64,000 nucleotides of DNA from NCBI GenBank assembly GCA_963576725.1, contig OY755237.1:52729674-52793673 (forward strand), given 5' to 3'. Both the position numbers and the translations under genes were made by a program. The notes below the pieces were generated by a model. That model saw nothing but the letters and a program-made list of their open reading frames with translations, did not search any database and was not told where the DNA came from. Shown here piece by piece: positions 12,401 to 24,400 of this stretch (positions are counted from its first letter, which is position 1; every line of letters begins with the position of its first letter). Source of the DNA: Azorinus chamasolen. Lineage: Eukaryota; Mollusca; Bivalvia; Cardiida; Solecurtidae.

Positions 12401-15400
12401 CTTGGAAAGTTTTTGTCCAATCTTCACCAAACTTAACGCACATGTTTGTGGCATGACAAAAAATCTGAAGTGGGGTCATCAGTGTCCTATGGACACATTT
12501 CTAGTTTAATTATGAAGTGGGGGCATCAGTGTCCTATGGACACATTTCTAGTTTAAGTGGGGGCATCAGTGTCCTATGGACACATTTCTAGTGGGAGCAT
12601 CAGTGTCCTATGGACACATTTCTAGTGGGGGCATCAGTGTCCTATGGACACATTTCTAGTTAAATTATCTTTAGCCTCAAGTTTTTTCACTTCTTTGTGT
12701 CAAAACAATCTGGATCCTTATGATGCATTAAGTTAGTTCGAATCAAGTTGTCTTAACCCTTTCCTCCATAAATATGCCTTTCTAGGCCGCTGTAAACCAT
12801 TGAAACCATTGTGATAAATAGAGTAGTTGATCCTTAGGAGCAAATGCTCTATTTTTCACAATGGTTTCAAAACTTACAAAATTCTGAAATTTTCCATTTC
12901 TCTAGTTAATGCTCCTTTTTGTGTCACCTGCCGAGAGGCATTGTGTCACTTAGGGATCACTTTTCCGTCGTCTGTCTGTCTGTTTGTCCGTCTTTGTCCA
13001 TCACACTTTCTTTTTTGGCTGTCATTTCTAAACTAATCAATATAGAGCTTTCAAATTTCACACATGGAACAAGCATGATGAGAGGAAGTGTCATGCACAA
13101 GGGCCATAACTCTAGCATCAATATTTTTGAGTTATTCCCCTTTTTCATATTAACAATAAGTTTTTGTGTCAGCTGTGAGCAGGTGACACATGAGTTCCTC
13201 AAAACACTCTTGTTGGTAGATTTATTCAAAGAGGTTGGATCTAAAATTAGCCTATTAGGGAAGGGGTTAGTTCATAGGTAGCATGAAGAGAATTTACAAA
13301 GAGGTAAACACAACTAGACAGCCATTGTCAGTGATAACCCTTTATTCCATGAACTGTTTAACCCATTACCTGATGAATATTCATGTATGAAATAATGATA
13401 TGAATATTTATGATCTTGATTTTGAATGTATACTGGTATATACACAACATCCATTATCATCAGTCCATATATCCAATATATAAACATTTGTTGCCATGGC
13501 AAAGATTAATGATCTGTAACATCTAGGCAAACACAGTAGACCCTGATCAGAGAGTCTTGTAGGAGGGATAATCAATTAACTCTTTGCACACTAGCCCTAC
13601 TAGTATAGCCCTTTTATCTTCATTTTCCTGAGATGGTTGTGACTAGATGATCACTATCTAGTGCTACAATTCGAAGGTGAGTGATACAGGGCCATCATGT
13701 CTCTCTTGTTTGTTTTTGTTCCCAAGTTTTATCCCTTACTCTTATATCTTAGACATTTTTATCCCTTACTCTTATATCTTAGACATTTTTATCCCTTACT
13801 CTTATATCTTAGACATTTTTATCCCTTACTCTTATATCTTAGACATTTTTATTTATTTTTGATCCTAAGTTTTATGCCTTACCTTTCTGTCTTAGACTCG
13901 TAAAGAGTGACCGTGCAGTGTTGCTGATGAATCTGTGTGTGGCGCTGATCATCTCGTATGTCATCTTCCTCGCTGGCATCGGGCGTGCAGAACATGAGGT
14001 AAGTTTTACAATCAGAATATCGGGTCAGCCTATTGGTCTACTTTCATTAAAAAGATTATGGATGTTTTTTATACAGTTGAACGTTAATGAAAGCAGCTGA
14101 TGGAGAGTGGAAGCAGAGTATCTTGTTTAATCGTTTACTTAATAAACATGCCTTTCTACGCTTTTGCAGAGTAGACCCAGATCAGAGGGCTCCTGTAGTA
14201 GCTGTCTAATCAGGGTCAGCTATGTTTGCTTATGAAATAATGTAGATATGACTCTACAGTTCTTGCCTGTGCTAAAATTTGCTGTGTTAAGGATGTTCAG
14301 TTAATAATCAATTATTATAGAAAAACAACCTGGCAGGGGCATCCGTGTCCAATGGACACATTTTCTTTTATTTCATCACAATGTTTTCATTACACTTCTG
14401 CTGGCAGTCTACTTGTCTGTTAACCCATTATTTCATATAAACCCTTTTTTCACACATTTGCAAACAGAGAAGATGAATATACAAAATTATTGGTATTCTA
14501 TGATGAATTTACTCAAACAATAATTGTATTCTATGATGAATATACAAAATAAATTATTTGTATTCCAGGATGTGTGTACGGCTGTCTCGTTGCTGCTTCA
14601 TTTTTTCTATCTGGCCGTTTTCTTCCTTATGTTGGCGTATGGTATTGAGATTGCTGTTACTGTCATATATGTGTTTGTTACAAACTCCAGGATAAAGTGG
14701 CTACTGCCTCTAGCATGGGGTAAGTATATACAATTAACTCTTTAGGCAAACAGTATGCAAACAGTTGGAATCCAAACTATACCACACTGTTTTCGCTTTT
14801 GAGGAATAAGGAAAAATATTAACAACAATATAATATATTATTAACCCATTCCCTCATATTGACGACTTTTGAAGACTATCATTCCCTCATATTGACGACT
14901 TTTGAACACTATAAAAGTCACTTTGACCATTAAAACCACTGTGATAAATAGAGCATTTGCTCCTATAGGAGCAAATTCTCTATTTATGACAATGGTTTCA
15001 AACTACAAAATTCTAAAAATCTTCCTTTTCTCTAGTTAATGCTCCTTTTTGGTAGATTTATTCACTGAGGTTGTATCTAAAAATAGCCTATGGAGGAATG
15101 GGTTAACAGTATCATCAAGAATTCCAGTACATGATAAAGTACCTAAGTATGCTTAGTGTTAAAACAGCAATAAATAGAAACATAAAGATTGTTTAACCCT
15201 TTCCCTCATATAAATGCTTGTTCATGGCTTTAAAAACAGATTAGACCCAAATCAGACAGCTCCTGTAGGAGACGTTCAATCAGAGTCTGCTCTGTTTGCT
15301 TATGACATTATAATAGATCTGACTCTACAGTTTCTACCAATACCAAAACATCCTGTGTACATATGCCATTATAAAACTTGACCTAATAAATATTCATGAT

Positions 15401-18400
15401 ATCATTATTTCTTTCATAAATATTCAACAGGGAAAATGTTAACCCTTTCCCTCATATAAATATTTTTTTACCCAGTGCAGAGTAGACCCAGTGTCTGCTC
15501 TGTTGGCTTTTGACATCATGATATAGATCAGTTATTGTCAAAGCAAATAATTCCTTTGAAAAGTTTACATTATAAAAATGCAGCTAATTATTATTCATGA
15601 TTTCCATTATTTCTAACATGAATATTGAACAGGGAAAGGGTTAACCCTTTCCTCCTTTCTATGCCTCTGTAAAAAACATTTTATGAAACCATTGTGATAA
15701 ATAGAACATTTGCTCCTATAGGAGCAAATGCTCTATTTATTCCAATGGTTTAAAAACTACACAATTCTAAACTTTTCCTTTTCTCTAGTAAATGCTCCTT
15801 TTTGGTAAATTGATTAAAAGAGGTTGTGTCTAAAAATAGCCTATGGAGGAAAAGGTTAAGCCTGACCTGATTGGCATATGGTACAACAGTATGAGCTTGT
15901 ATGAGCCAACTTATAACACATTTGCCCGTCTCATTTGTACTTGTAGGCATACCACTTGTCATAGTCGCCATATCAGCAGGTGTGACACAACTAGATGGAT
16001 ATGGAAACGAGAACTTGTAAGTTGATGTAACTGCTGTGGTTTTTTTCATGCCCCAGTGCAACTTATGGAGGCGAACATTTTTAGGTGTGACATATTATGG
16101 TCAAGGTCATACATCAAGGCCAAATGTCATGTCGGGGGCATAGTGTTTCACAAACACATCGTGTTTACATCATATATAGACATATTTATGCTCTCTCAAG
16201 CAAAGTAGACCAAAATCAGACAGTTCCTGAGAGCTATAGATAAAGGTACGTATTCAAGTACTTAAATTTCTTCACCAAAGCCCATGGTATGACCATCGCC
16301 TCGAAGTGATGACATTTGGTGTTGTAGAGAAATAAAGGAGTTATTTTTTAAAAAGTTTTAATTTATTCTTCATATCTATTTGTCTGAGTTCCTGTAGGGG
16401 TTTTCAATCCTCATTAGATGCCAAGTTACTTAACATCTCATCTGGATCCAAACTCTTCCAAAAGAGTGATGAGAGAAAGTGTCATGCACAAGGGCTATAA
16501 CTCTATTATCATTATATTTGGAGTTATTCCCTCTTTTCATATTGTATTTCTTATGATTTTTACAATTACCATTCAGGTTGGTCAGGTGTAAACCATGGTC
16601 AGCTACACCATTGGTCAGTGGGCCGATGGGAGGGGAACTTTATTATACCCCCACAAACAGAGTTTGAGGGGGGTATACTGGAATCAGCCTGTCGGTCGGT
16701 CGGTCCGGCGGTCGGTCCGGCGGTCGGTCTGTCTGCAAAATCTTGTACGGCGAACTCCTCCTTCAGTTTCAACCCGATTCACTTGACACTTGGCATAATT
16801 GTTAATCAGGAGTAGTAGATGTGCAAGACACAAATTTCAGGTCTCTGTGACCTTGACCTTGACCTTTGGCCTTGAAATTGGTCTTGAAATTGGCTGGCAA
16901 AAGCTTGTACTTTGAACTCCTCCTTCACATTCAACCTGATTCACTTGATACTTGGCATAAATGTTACTCAGGAGTAGTAGATGTGTAAGACACAAATTTC
17001 AGGTCTCTGTGACCTTGACCTTGACCTTTGGCCTTGAAATTGGTCTTGAAATTGGCAGGCAAAATCTTGTACTTTGAACTCCTCCTTCACTTTCAACCTG
17101 ATTCACTTGATACTTGACATAAATGTTACTCAGGAGTAGTAGATGTGCAAGACACAAATTTCAGGTCTCTGTGACCTTGACCTTGACCTTTGGCCTTGAA
17201 ATTGGTCTTGAAATTGGCAGACAAAATCTTGTACTTTGAACTCCTCCTTCAATTTCAACCTGATTCACTTGATACTTGGCATAAATGTTACTCAGGAGTA
17301 GTAGATGTGCAAGCCACAAAATTCAGGTCTCTGTGACCTTGACCTTGACCTTTGGTCTTGAAATTGGCAGGCGAAATCTTGTACTTTGAACTCCTCCTTC
17401 ACTTTCAACCTGATTCACTTGATACTTGGCATAAATGTTACTCAGGAGTAGTAGATGTGTAAGACATAAATTTCAGGTCTCTGTGACCTTGACCTTGACG
17501 TTTGGCCTTGAAATTGGTCTTGAAATTGGCAGGCAAAATCTTGTACTTTGAACTCCTCCTTCACTTTCAACCTGATTCACTTGATACTTGGCATAAATGT
17601 TACTCAGGAGTAGTAGATGTGCAAGACACAAATTTCAGGTCTCTGTGACCTTGACCTTGACCTTTGACCTTGAAATTGGTCTTGAAATTGGCAGACAAAA
17701 TCTTGTACTTTGAACTCCTCCTTCACTTTCAACCTGATTCACTTGATACTTGGCATAAATGTTACTCAGGAGTAGTATATGTGCAAGACACAAATTTCAG
17801 GTCTCTGTGACCTTGACCTTGACCGTTGGTCTTGAAATTGGTCTTGAAATTGGCAGGCAAAATCTTGTACTTTGAACTCCTCCTTCACTTTCAACCTGAT
17901 TCACTTGATACTTGGCATAAATGTTACTCAGGAGTAGTAGATGTGCAAGACACAAATTTAAAATCTCTGTGACCTTGACCTTTGGCCTTGAAATTGGTCT
18001 TAAAATTGGCAGGCAAAATCTTGTACGGGCGAACTCCTCCTTCACTTTCAACCTGATTTACTTGATACTTGGCATAAATGTTACTCAGAAGTAGTAGATG
18101 TGCAAGACACAAATTTCAGGTCTCTGTGACCTTGACCTTGACCTTTGGCCTTGAAATTGGCAGGCAAAATCTTGTACTTTGAACTCCTCCTTCAATTTCA
18201 ACCTGATTCACTTGATACTTGGCATAAATTACAGAATTTTCTCTATTTGAACTTTGGGTATTTTTGGTTATTTGGTCCTGTTACATGTTCAAAACTTGGA
18301 TTTGCAATCAAGGCTGCCGTGTGGGGGTATTCATCACCTTTAGTGATAGTTCTAGTTTAATCTGGTGGGGGACTCATGCATTGCATAGCAATGTAACATG

Positions 18401-21400
18401 AACTTGTTTTTATACACATATGAAACTGGTTTTCATAGAGTTTTTACTTTATTTATTTTGTTTGTTCCAGCTGCTGGTTGTCCATAGAAGATGGGTTAAT
18501 CTGGGCTTTTGTTGGGCCTGCTGCCTGTGTTATTCTGGTAAGAACATCTATTTCTGTTTCTCTTTAACCATTTCCTCCTTAAATACACCTTTCTACGCCT
18601 CTGTAATAACCACTTCTTGAAACCATTGTATTAATTTATTTATCACAATAGTTTGAGAGGGGTATACTGGAATCAGCCTGTCGGTCGGGCGGTCGGTCGT
18701 CGGTCGGTCTGTGAGCAAAATCTTGTACTTTGAACTCCTCCTTCACTTTCAACCTGATTCATTTGATACTTGGCATAAATGTTACTCAGGTGTAGTAGAT
18801 GTACAAGACACAAATTTCAGGTCTCTGTGACCTTGACCTTTGGCCTTGAAATTGGTCTTGAAATTGGCAGGCAAAATCTTGTACTTTGAACTCCTCCTTC
18901 ACTTTCAACCTGATTCACTTGATACTTGGCATAAATGTTACTCAGGAGTAGTAGATGTGTAAGACACACATTTCAGGTCTCTGTGACCTTGACCTTTGTC
19001 CTTGAAATTGGTCTTGAAATTGGCAGGCAAAATCTTGTACTTTGAACTCCTCCTTCACTTTCAACCTGATTCACTTGATACTTGGCATAAATATTACTCA
19101 GGAGTAGTAGATGTGCAAGACACAAATTTCAGGTCTCTGTGACCTTGAGATTGACCTTTGTCCTTGAAATTGGTCTTGAAATTGGCAGGCAAATCTTGTA
19201 CTTTGAACTCCTCCTTCAATTTCAACCTGATTCACTTGATACTTGGCATAAATGTTACTCAGGAGTAGTAGATGTGCAAGACATAAATTTCAGGTCTCTG
19301 TGACCTTGACCTTGACCTTGACCTTGACCTTTGTCCTTGAAATTGGTCTTGAAATTGGCAGGCAAAATCTTGTACTTTGAACTCCTCCTTCACTTTCAAA
19401 CTGATTCACTTGATACTTGGCATAAATGTTACTCAGGAGTAGTAGATGTGCAAGACACAACTTTCAAATCTCTGTGACCTTGACCTTTGGCCTTGAAATT
19501 GGTCTTAAAATTGGCAGGCAAAATCTTGTACGGGCGAACTCCTCCTTCACTTTCAATCTGATTTACTTGATACTTGGCATAAATGTTACTCAGGAGTAGT
19601 AGATGTGCAAGACACAAATTTCAGGTCTTGTCGGGAGCATATATCCTGTACTGTATTATCTAGCATTACCAAACCTGTTGTGTCAATACATATTGGGTAG
19701 TAGATATTCAGGTCTCTGTGACCTTGAACTTAATACCTGGCTTTGAAATGGAAAAAGAACCAGTGTCATTCTGCAAAATCAGACCAGCGCGAACATTTTC
19801 ATTTTGGCATGAAACATGGGGATTTCGTGTCACAAATCCTCCTTCATTTTTAAAGTTTTCATATGTTTGTTGCAAGCATTACAAAATTATCTCTCCTTTA
19901 ACTTTGAGTATTTATGTGTTTTAGTCCTGTTACATGGATAGTTGGTGTCACAAACTTGGATTCGCAATCAAAGCTGCCATGTGGGGGTATTCATCACCTT
20001 TAGTGATAGTTCTAGTTTCAAACTACAAAATTCTAAAATTTTACTTTCCTCTAGTAAAATTTAATGCTCCTTTTGGGTAGATTCATTCAAGGAGATTGGG
20101 TCTAAAAATAGCCTATGGAGAAATGGGTTAAATGCTAGATATAGACATTTGGCACTTTTCATACAGAGTAGACCCAGATCAAACAGCTCTTAGAGGAGCT
20201 GTCTGAGCAGTGTCTGCTCTGTTTGATTATGGAATACTATAGATCTGATTCTGAAGTTTCTGTTAAAACCATAAGTTTCCTTGTTAATGTATAATTTTAA
20301 GAATTCAGTCCATGCATATGCATGTGGTAATAATAAAGTCTTAACCCTTTCCTCATTAAATACACCTTTCTGCGCCTCTGTAATAATCACTTCTCGAAAC
20401 CATTGTGATAAATAGAGCATTTGCTCCTAGGAGCAAATGCTCTATTTATCACAATGATTTCAATACTACACAATTCTAACATTTTTCTTTTCTGTAGTAA
20501 ATGCTCCTTTTCGGTAGTTTTATTCAAAGAGGTTGGGTCTTAAAATAGCCTATGAGGTAATGGATGAAATTAATATTCAAAGAGGAAAGGGTTAACAATA
20601 TGGTCCATTTATAGCCTGATCAAACAGCTCCTCTAGGACCCATCTGTTCTAGGTCTACATTGTTTGCAAATGATAGTACATGTACACTAATTTCCTGCTT
20701 TCAAAGGGTTAACCCTTTACTTCATGCATATTCATGTAAGAAATAATGATGTCACAGATATTAATCCGATTCATTGTTACAATAGTACATGGACACAGGA
20801 ATGTTTGGCCATGGCAGAAACTGTAGAATCATATCTATATTATATTATTAGCAAACAGAGCAGACCCTGATCAGATGGCTCCTATAGGAGCCATCTGATC
20901 TGGGTCTACTGCAAAGGCATAGAAAGGCATATTTATGGAGTAAAGGGTTGAATGAAAATAATAGAGAAGCAAGTAGCGTAGACCAATATCACATAGTGTA
21001 GACCAATATCACATTGTATAGACAAATATCACATTGCTTCTTTTCTGTTTTTCAGTTTAACTTCATAATTGTGATAGCGGTGTTTAGGAAGATGTTCAAG
21101 TCCTCAGCCATGTTGACAAAAACAGACAAGGAGAAGGCTAAGTATGTTATTATTGATTGTCTAATTTTCTGTAGCCCGTAAGTATGATTTTCTGTAGTCT
21201 CTTAGCCTGATCGTAGCCTCTTAGTTTAATTGATTGTCAGTAGTATCTTAGTTTGATTGTATGTATGCCATTTTAGTTTGATTGTCTGATGTTCTGTAGC
21301 TTCTTGGCTTGATTGTTGAATTTTCTGTAGCCTCCTAGTGTGATTTGTATGATTGGCTGAAGCCTCTTAGTTTGATTGTAGGATTTTCTGTAGCCTCTTA

Positions 21401-24400
21401 GTTTGATTGTAGGATTTACTGTAGCCTCTTAGTTTGATTGTATGATTTACTGTAGCCTCTAAGTTTGATTGTATGATTTACTGTAGCCTCTTAGTTTGAT
21501 TGTATGATTTACTCTAGCCTCTTAGTTTGATTGTATGATTTACTGTAGCCTCTTAGTTTGATTGTATGATTTACTGTAGCCTCTTAGTTTGATTGTATGA
21601 TTTTCTGTAGCCTCTAAGTTTGATTGTATGATTTACTGTAGCCTCTTAGTTTGATTGTATGATTTACTGTAGCCTCTTAGTTTGATTGTATTTTCTGTAG
21701 CCTTTTAGCTCATCAATTGGTTGAGTTACTATCCTATACCTAGTGTTGTCATTATATATAGTTCTTGCCTTCAAAACCTCTATTCAATTCAGCTTTTATC
21801 TAGTGAATATTTACGTCAGAAATAATGACCATTAACCCATTCCCTCATAGGCTATTTTTAGATCCAACCACTTTGAATAAATCTACCAAAAAGGAGCATT
21901 AACTAGAGAATAGGAAATTTTCAGAATTTTGTAGTTCTGAAACCAATGTGATAAATAGAGCATTTGCTCCTTAGGAGCAAATGCTCTTTTTATCACAATG
22001 GTTTCAAAAAGTGACTTTTACAGAGGCATAGAAAGGCAAATTCATGGAGGAAATTAAAGGGTTAATATTAATTTGCTAAGCATTTATAATGGTATTATGA
22101 ACAAGTAATTTTTTTTACCATGGCAGACACTGTAGAATTTTATTATTTTTTTAGATGTATATGTAGTGTATATTATTTTTTCAGATGTATATGTAGTGTA
22201 TATTATTTTTTCAGATGTATATGTAGTGCTTCTGTTTCAGGGCAGGTGTAAGGAGCATGTGTGTTCTACTGCCCATACTTGGACTGACCTGGGTGTTTGG
22301 GATATTTTCTGTCAATGAGGACCTGGTTGTGTTCCAGTATATATTCGCTGTGTGCAATACTTTACAGGTAATACATTCACATCCCTGTAGAACAAACTTT
22401 AACCCTTTCTTCCATGAATATTTATGTAAGAAATAATGACATTGTGAATGTTAATGAGATTAATTGTTAAAATAGCACAAGGACACAGGTATTGTTGGCC
22501 ATTGTAGAAACTAGGTATCATATCTACATTATATCATAAGCAAACAGAACAGACCCTGATCAAACAGATCCTACAGGAGTCATCTGATCTGGGTCTATAT
22601 ACCTATGGAGTAAAAGGTTAATCAAAGTTAGCTGATATGACCAGAACTAAGTAAAATTATCTTAGTTAATGTATTTAACCCTTTCCCTATTCTATGTGTA
22701 CTCAAACTTTCAATATTCATGGACAAAACAGAGCTACAGAATAAAGGAGCTATTCTTGAAAATGTTCAAATTTACGAATCTTATCTAGACCTCTGGACAA
22801 ATAGTTATATATTAAGTATGGAATGTGGAACATTGTAGCCATTTTAGAAAGTAAAGAAACACATTTATCAAATTCCATTAGCAAACAGAGCAGACGGCTC
22901 CTAGCTCCTGTAGGAGCAGGGTTTTCCCTAACGCAGGATTCTTGCGTTTTTACCCCTAAAACTGAGCTAAGGACTCGTATTTTTCATAACCATGCGTCCC
23001 GTGGGACGCACAAATTGATCCGTATCAAAATCGGCAAAAATGCTCTTTTTCGTATTTTGTATAATTTCCGCTACAACCTGCTGTGTAAAACAATAAAACA
23101 TGGCTGTCACTGTTTTCAGAAAATGAAAGGTCACATGTGCTGTCGCGTGTGATTTGTTGGGGTTTTAAATTTCATTTGATTGGTCAAAGGGTACACACCC
23201 TTTTCTGTATTAGCATATAACCTCCAACCCCGCACTGAGAGTTAGGGGTTAAGATTTCTAATGATATTTGTTTTTCATAATTAAAGTGCGAACTTTTGTG
23301 GCTTAGACAGTGAAAAAATTCAGTACAAGCGTATCTCAATTATACACACAATTAATTTGTAACGAAAGTTATGCAGTTAAGATTTTACTGGTTCCCGTGC
23401 TATTAGGGCGTCATGGGCATAGTACGGACCGGTAATCAGCTGTGTGTATTACATTCATGGCGGCATATATACGAGTTGACGGTTGTCAGTTTTTCACACG
23501 TAAGATTGTCTTCATGTGTTTATGTAGGGACCGGTGTTCGTTTTTATCCTTTAACCTGCTGCGGGCGGATAAGTTTATTTTATGTTTCATTGCGATATTC
23601 AATCGTATTACTATAAATGAGGTATTTACAAAAAAAATATTCGGCGACACAGACTACCCGCGTAATGACATCATGAATATTTATTAGCTGAATCTTTTAA
23701 CTGAATACCATATGTATACAGTAATTTTTGCAAATGTTAGATACCGTAGACAGACCTATTGTAATTTCCTAAGAAAATAAAGCAGACTAAGATCAGACGG
23801 CTCCTATAGGAGACATCTGATCTAGTCTACTCTATTTACAAACACAGGTGCCCTTGCATGCTATGTCTCTCCAACAACAACTCCATCACAAATACATCAT
23901 TTTTCAATCACATCACATGTCATTCCCGAACACCCTTGCTCTATATAATAAGTAAATCATCTGGGACCCTTATTTTGGCACCTGGGACTCCAAAATAAAT
24001 TTTTGAGAGTCCCTGGGACTCTCAAATAGAAAATGCTAGGGAAAACCCTGNNNNNNNNNNNNNNNNNNNNNNNNNNNNNNNNNNNNNNNNNNNNNNNNNN
24101 NNNNNNNNNNNNNNNNNNNNNNNNNNNNNNNNNNNNNNNNNNNNNNNNNNNNNNNNNNNNNNNNNNNNNNNNNNNNNNNNNNNNNNNNNNNNNNNNNNNN
24201 NNNNNNNNNNNNNNNNNNNNNNNNNNNNNNNNNNNNNNNNNNNNNNNNNNTTCAAACAGTATACAGTAAAACCCCTCTAATGCAACCACTTAATGAACAA
24301 ACATGCCTGTCTTCATAAGCAGGTGGTTGCTTAATGTGGGACGAAAGTTATGCAGAAGGCTCCTATCGAAGAAAAGTGGAGCTATTGTGATCACAGGGTT

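Noticed and set aside
13677..13903. Two overlapping frames of IPYSYILDIF / YPLLLYLRHF type
   Set aside because: Both are products of the 30-bp minisatellite before exon 7.
22823..23152. 109-residue frame at the left end of the CAGGG element
   Set aside because: It crosses a MITE hairpin and a transposon end; no family resemblance.
23555..23690. Candidate TM7 exon with hydrophobic frame FILCFIAIF
   Set aside because: No acceptor in phase 0, no match to GFFIF-type TM7, and it lies inside the CAGGG-ended element.
23957..24289. Open frames across the gap
   Set aside because: They consist of N; no information.
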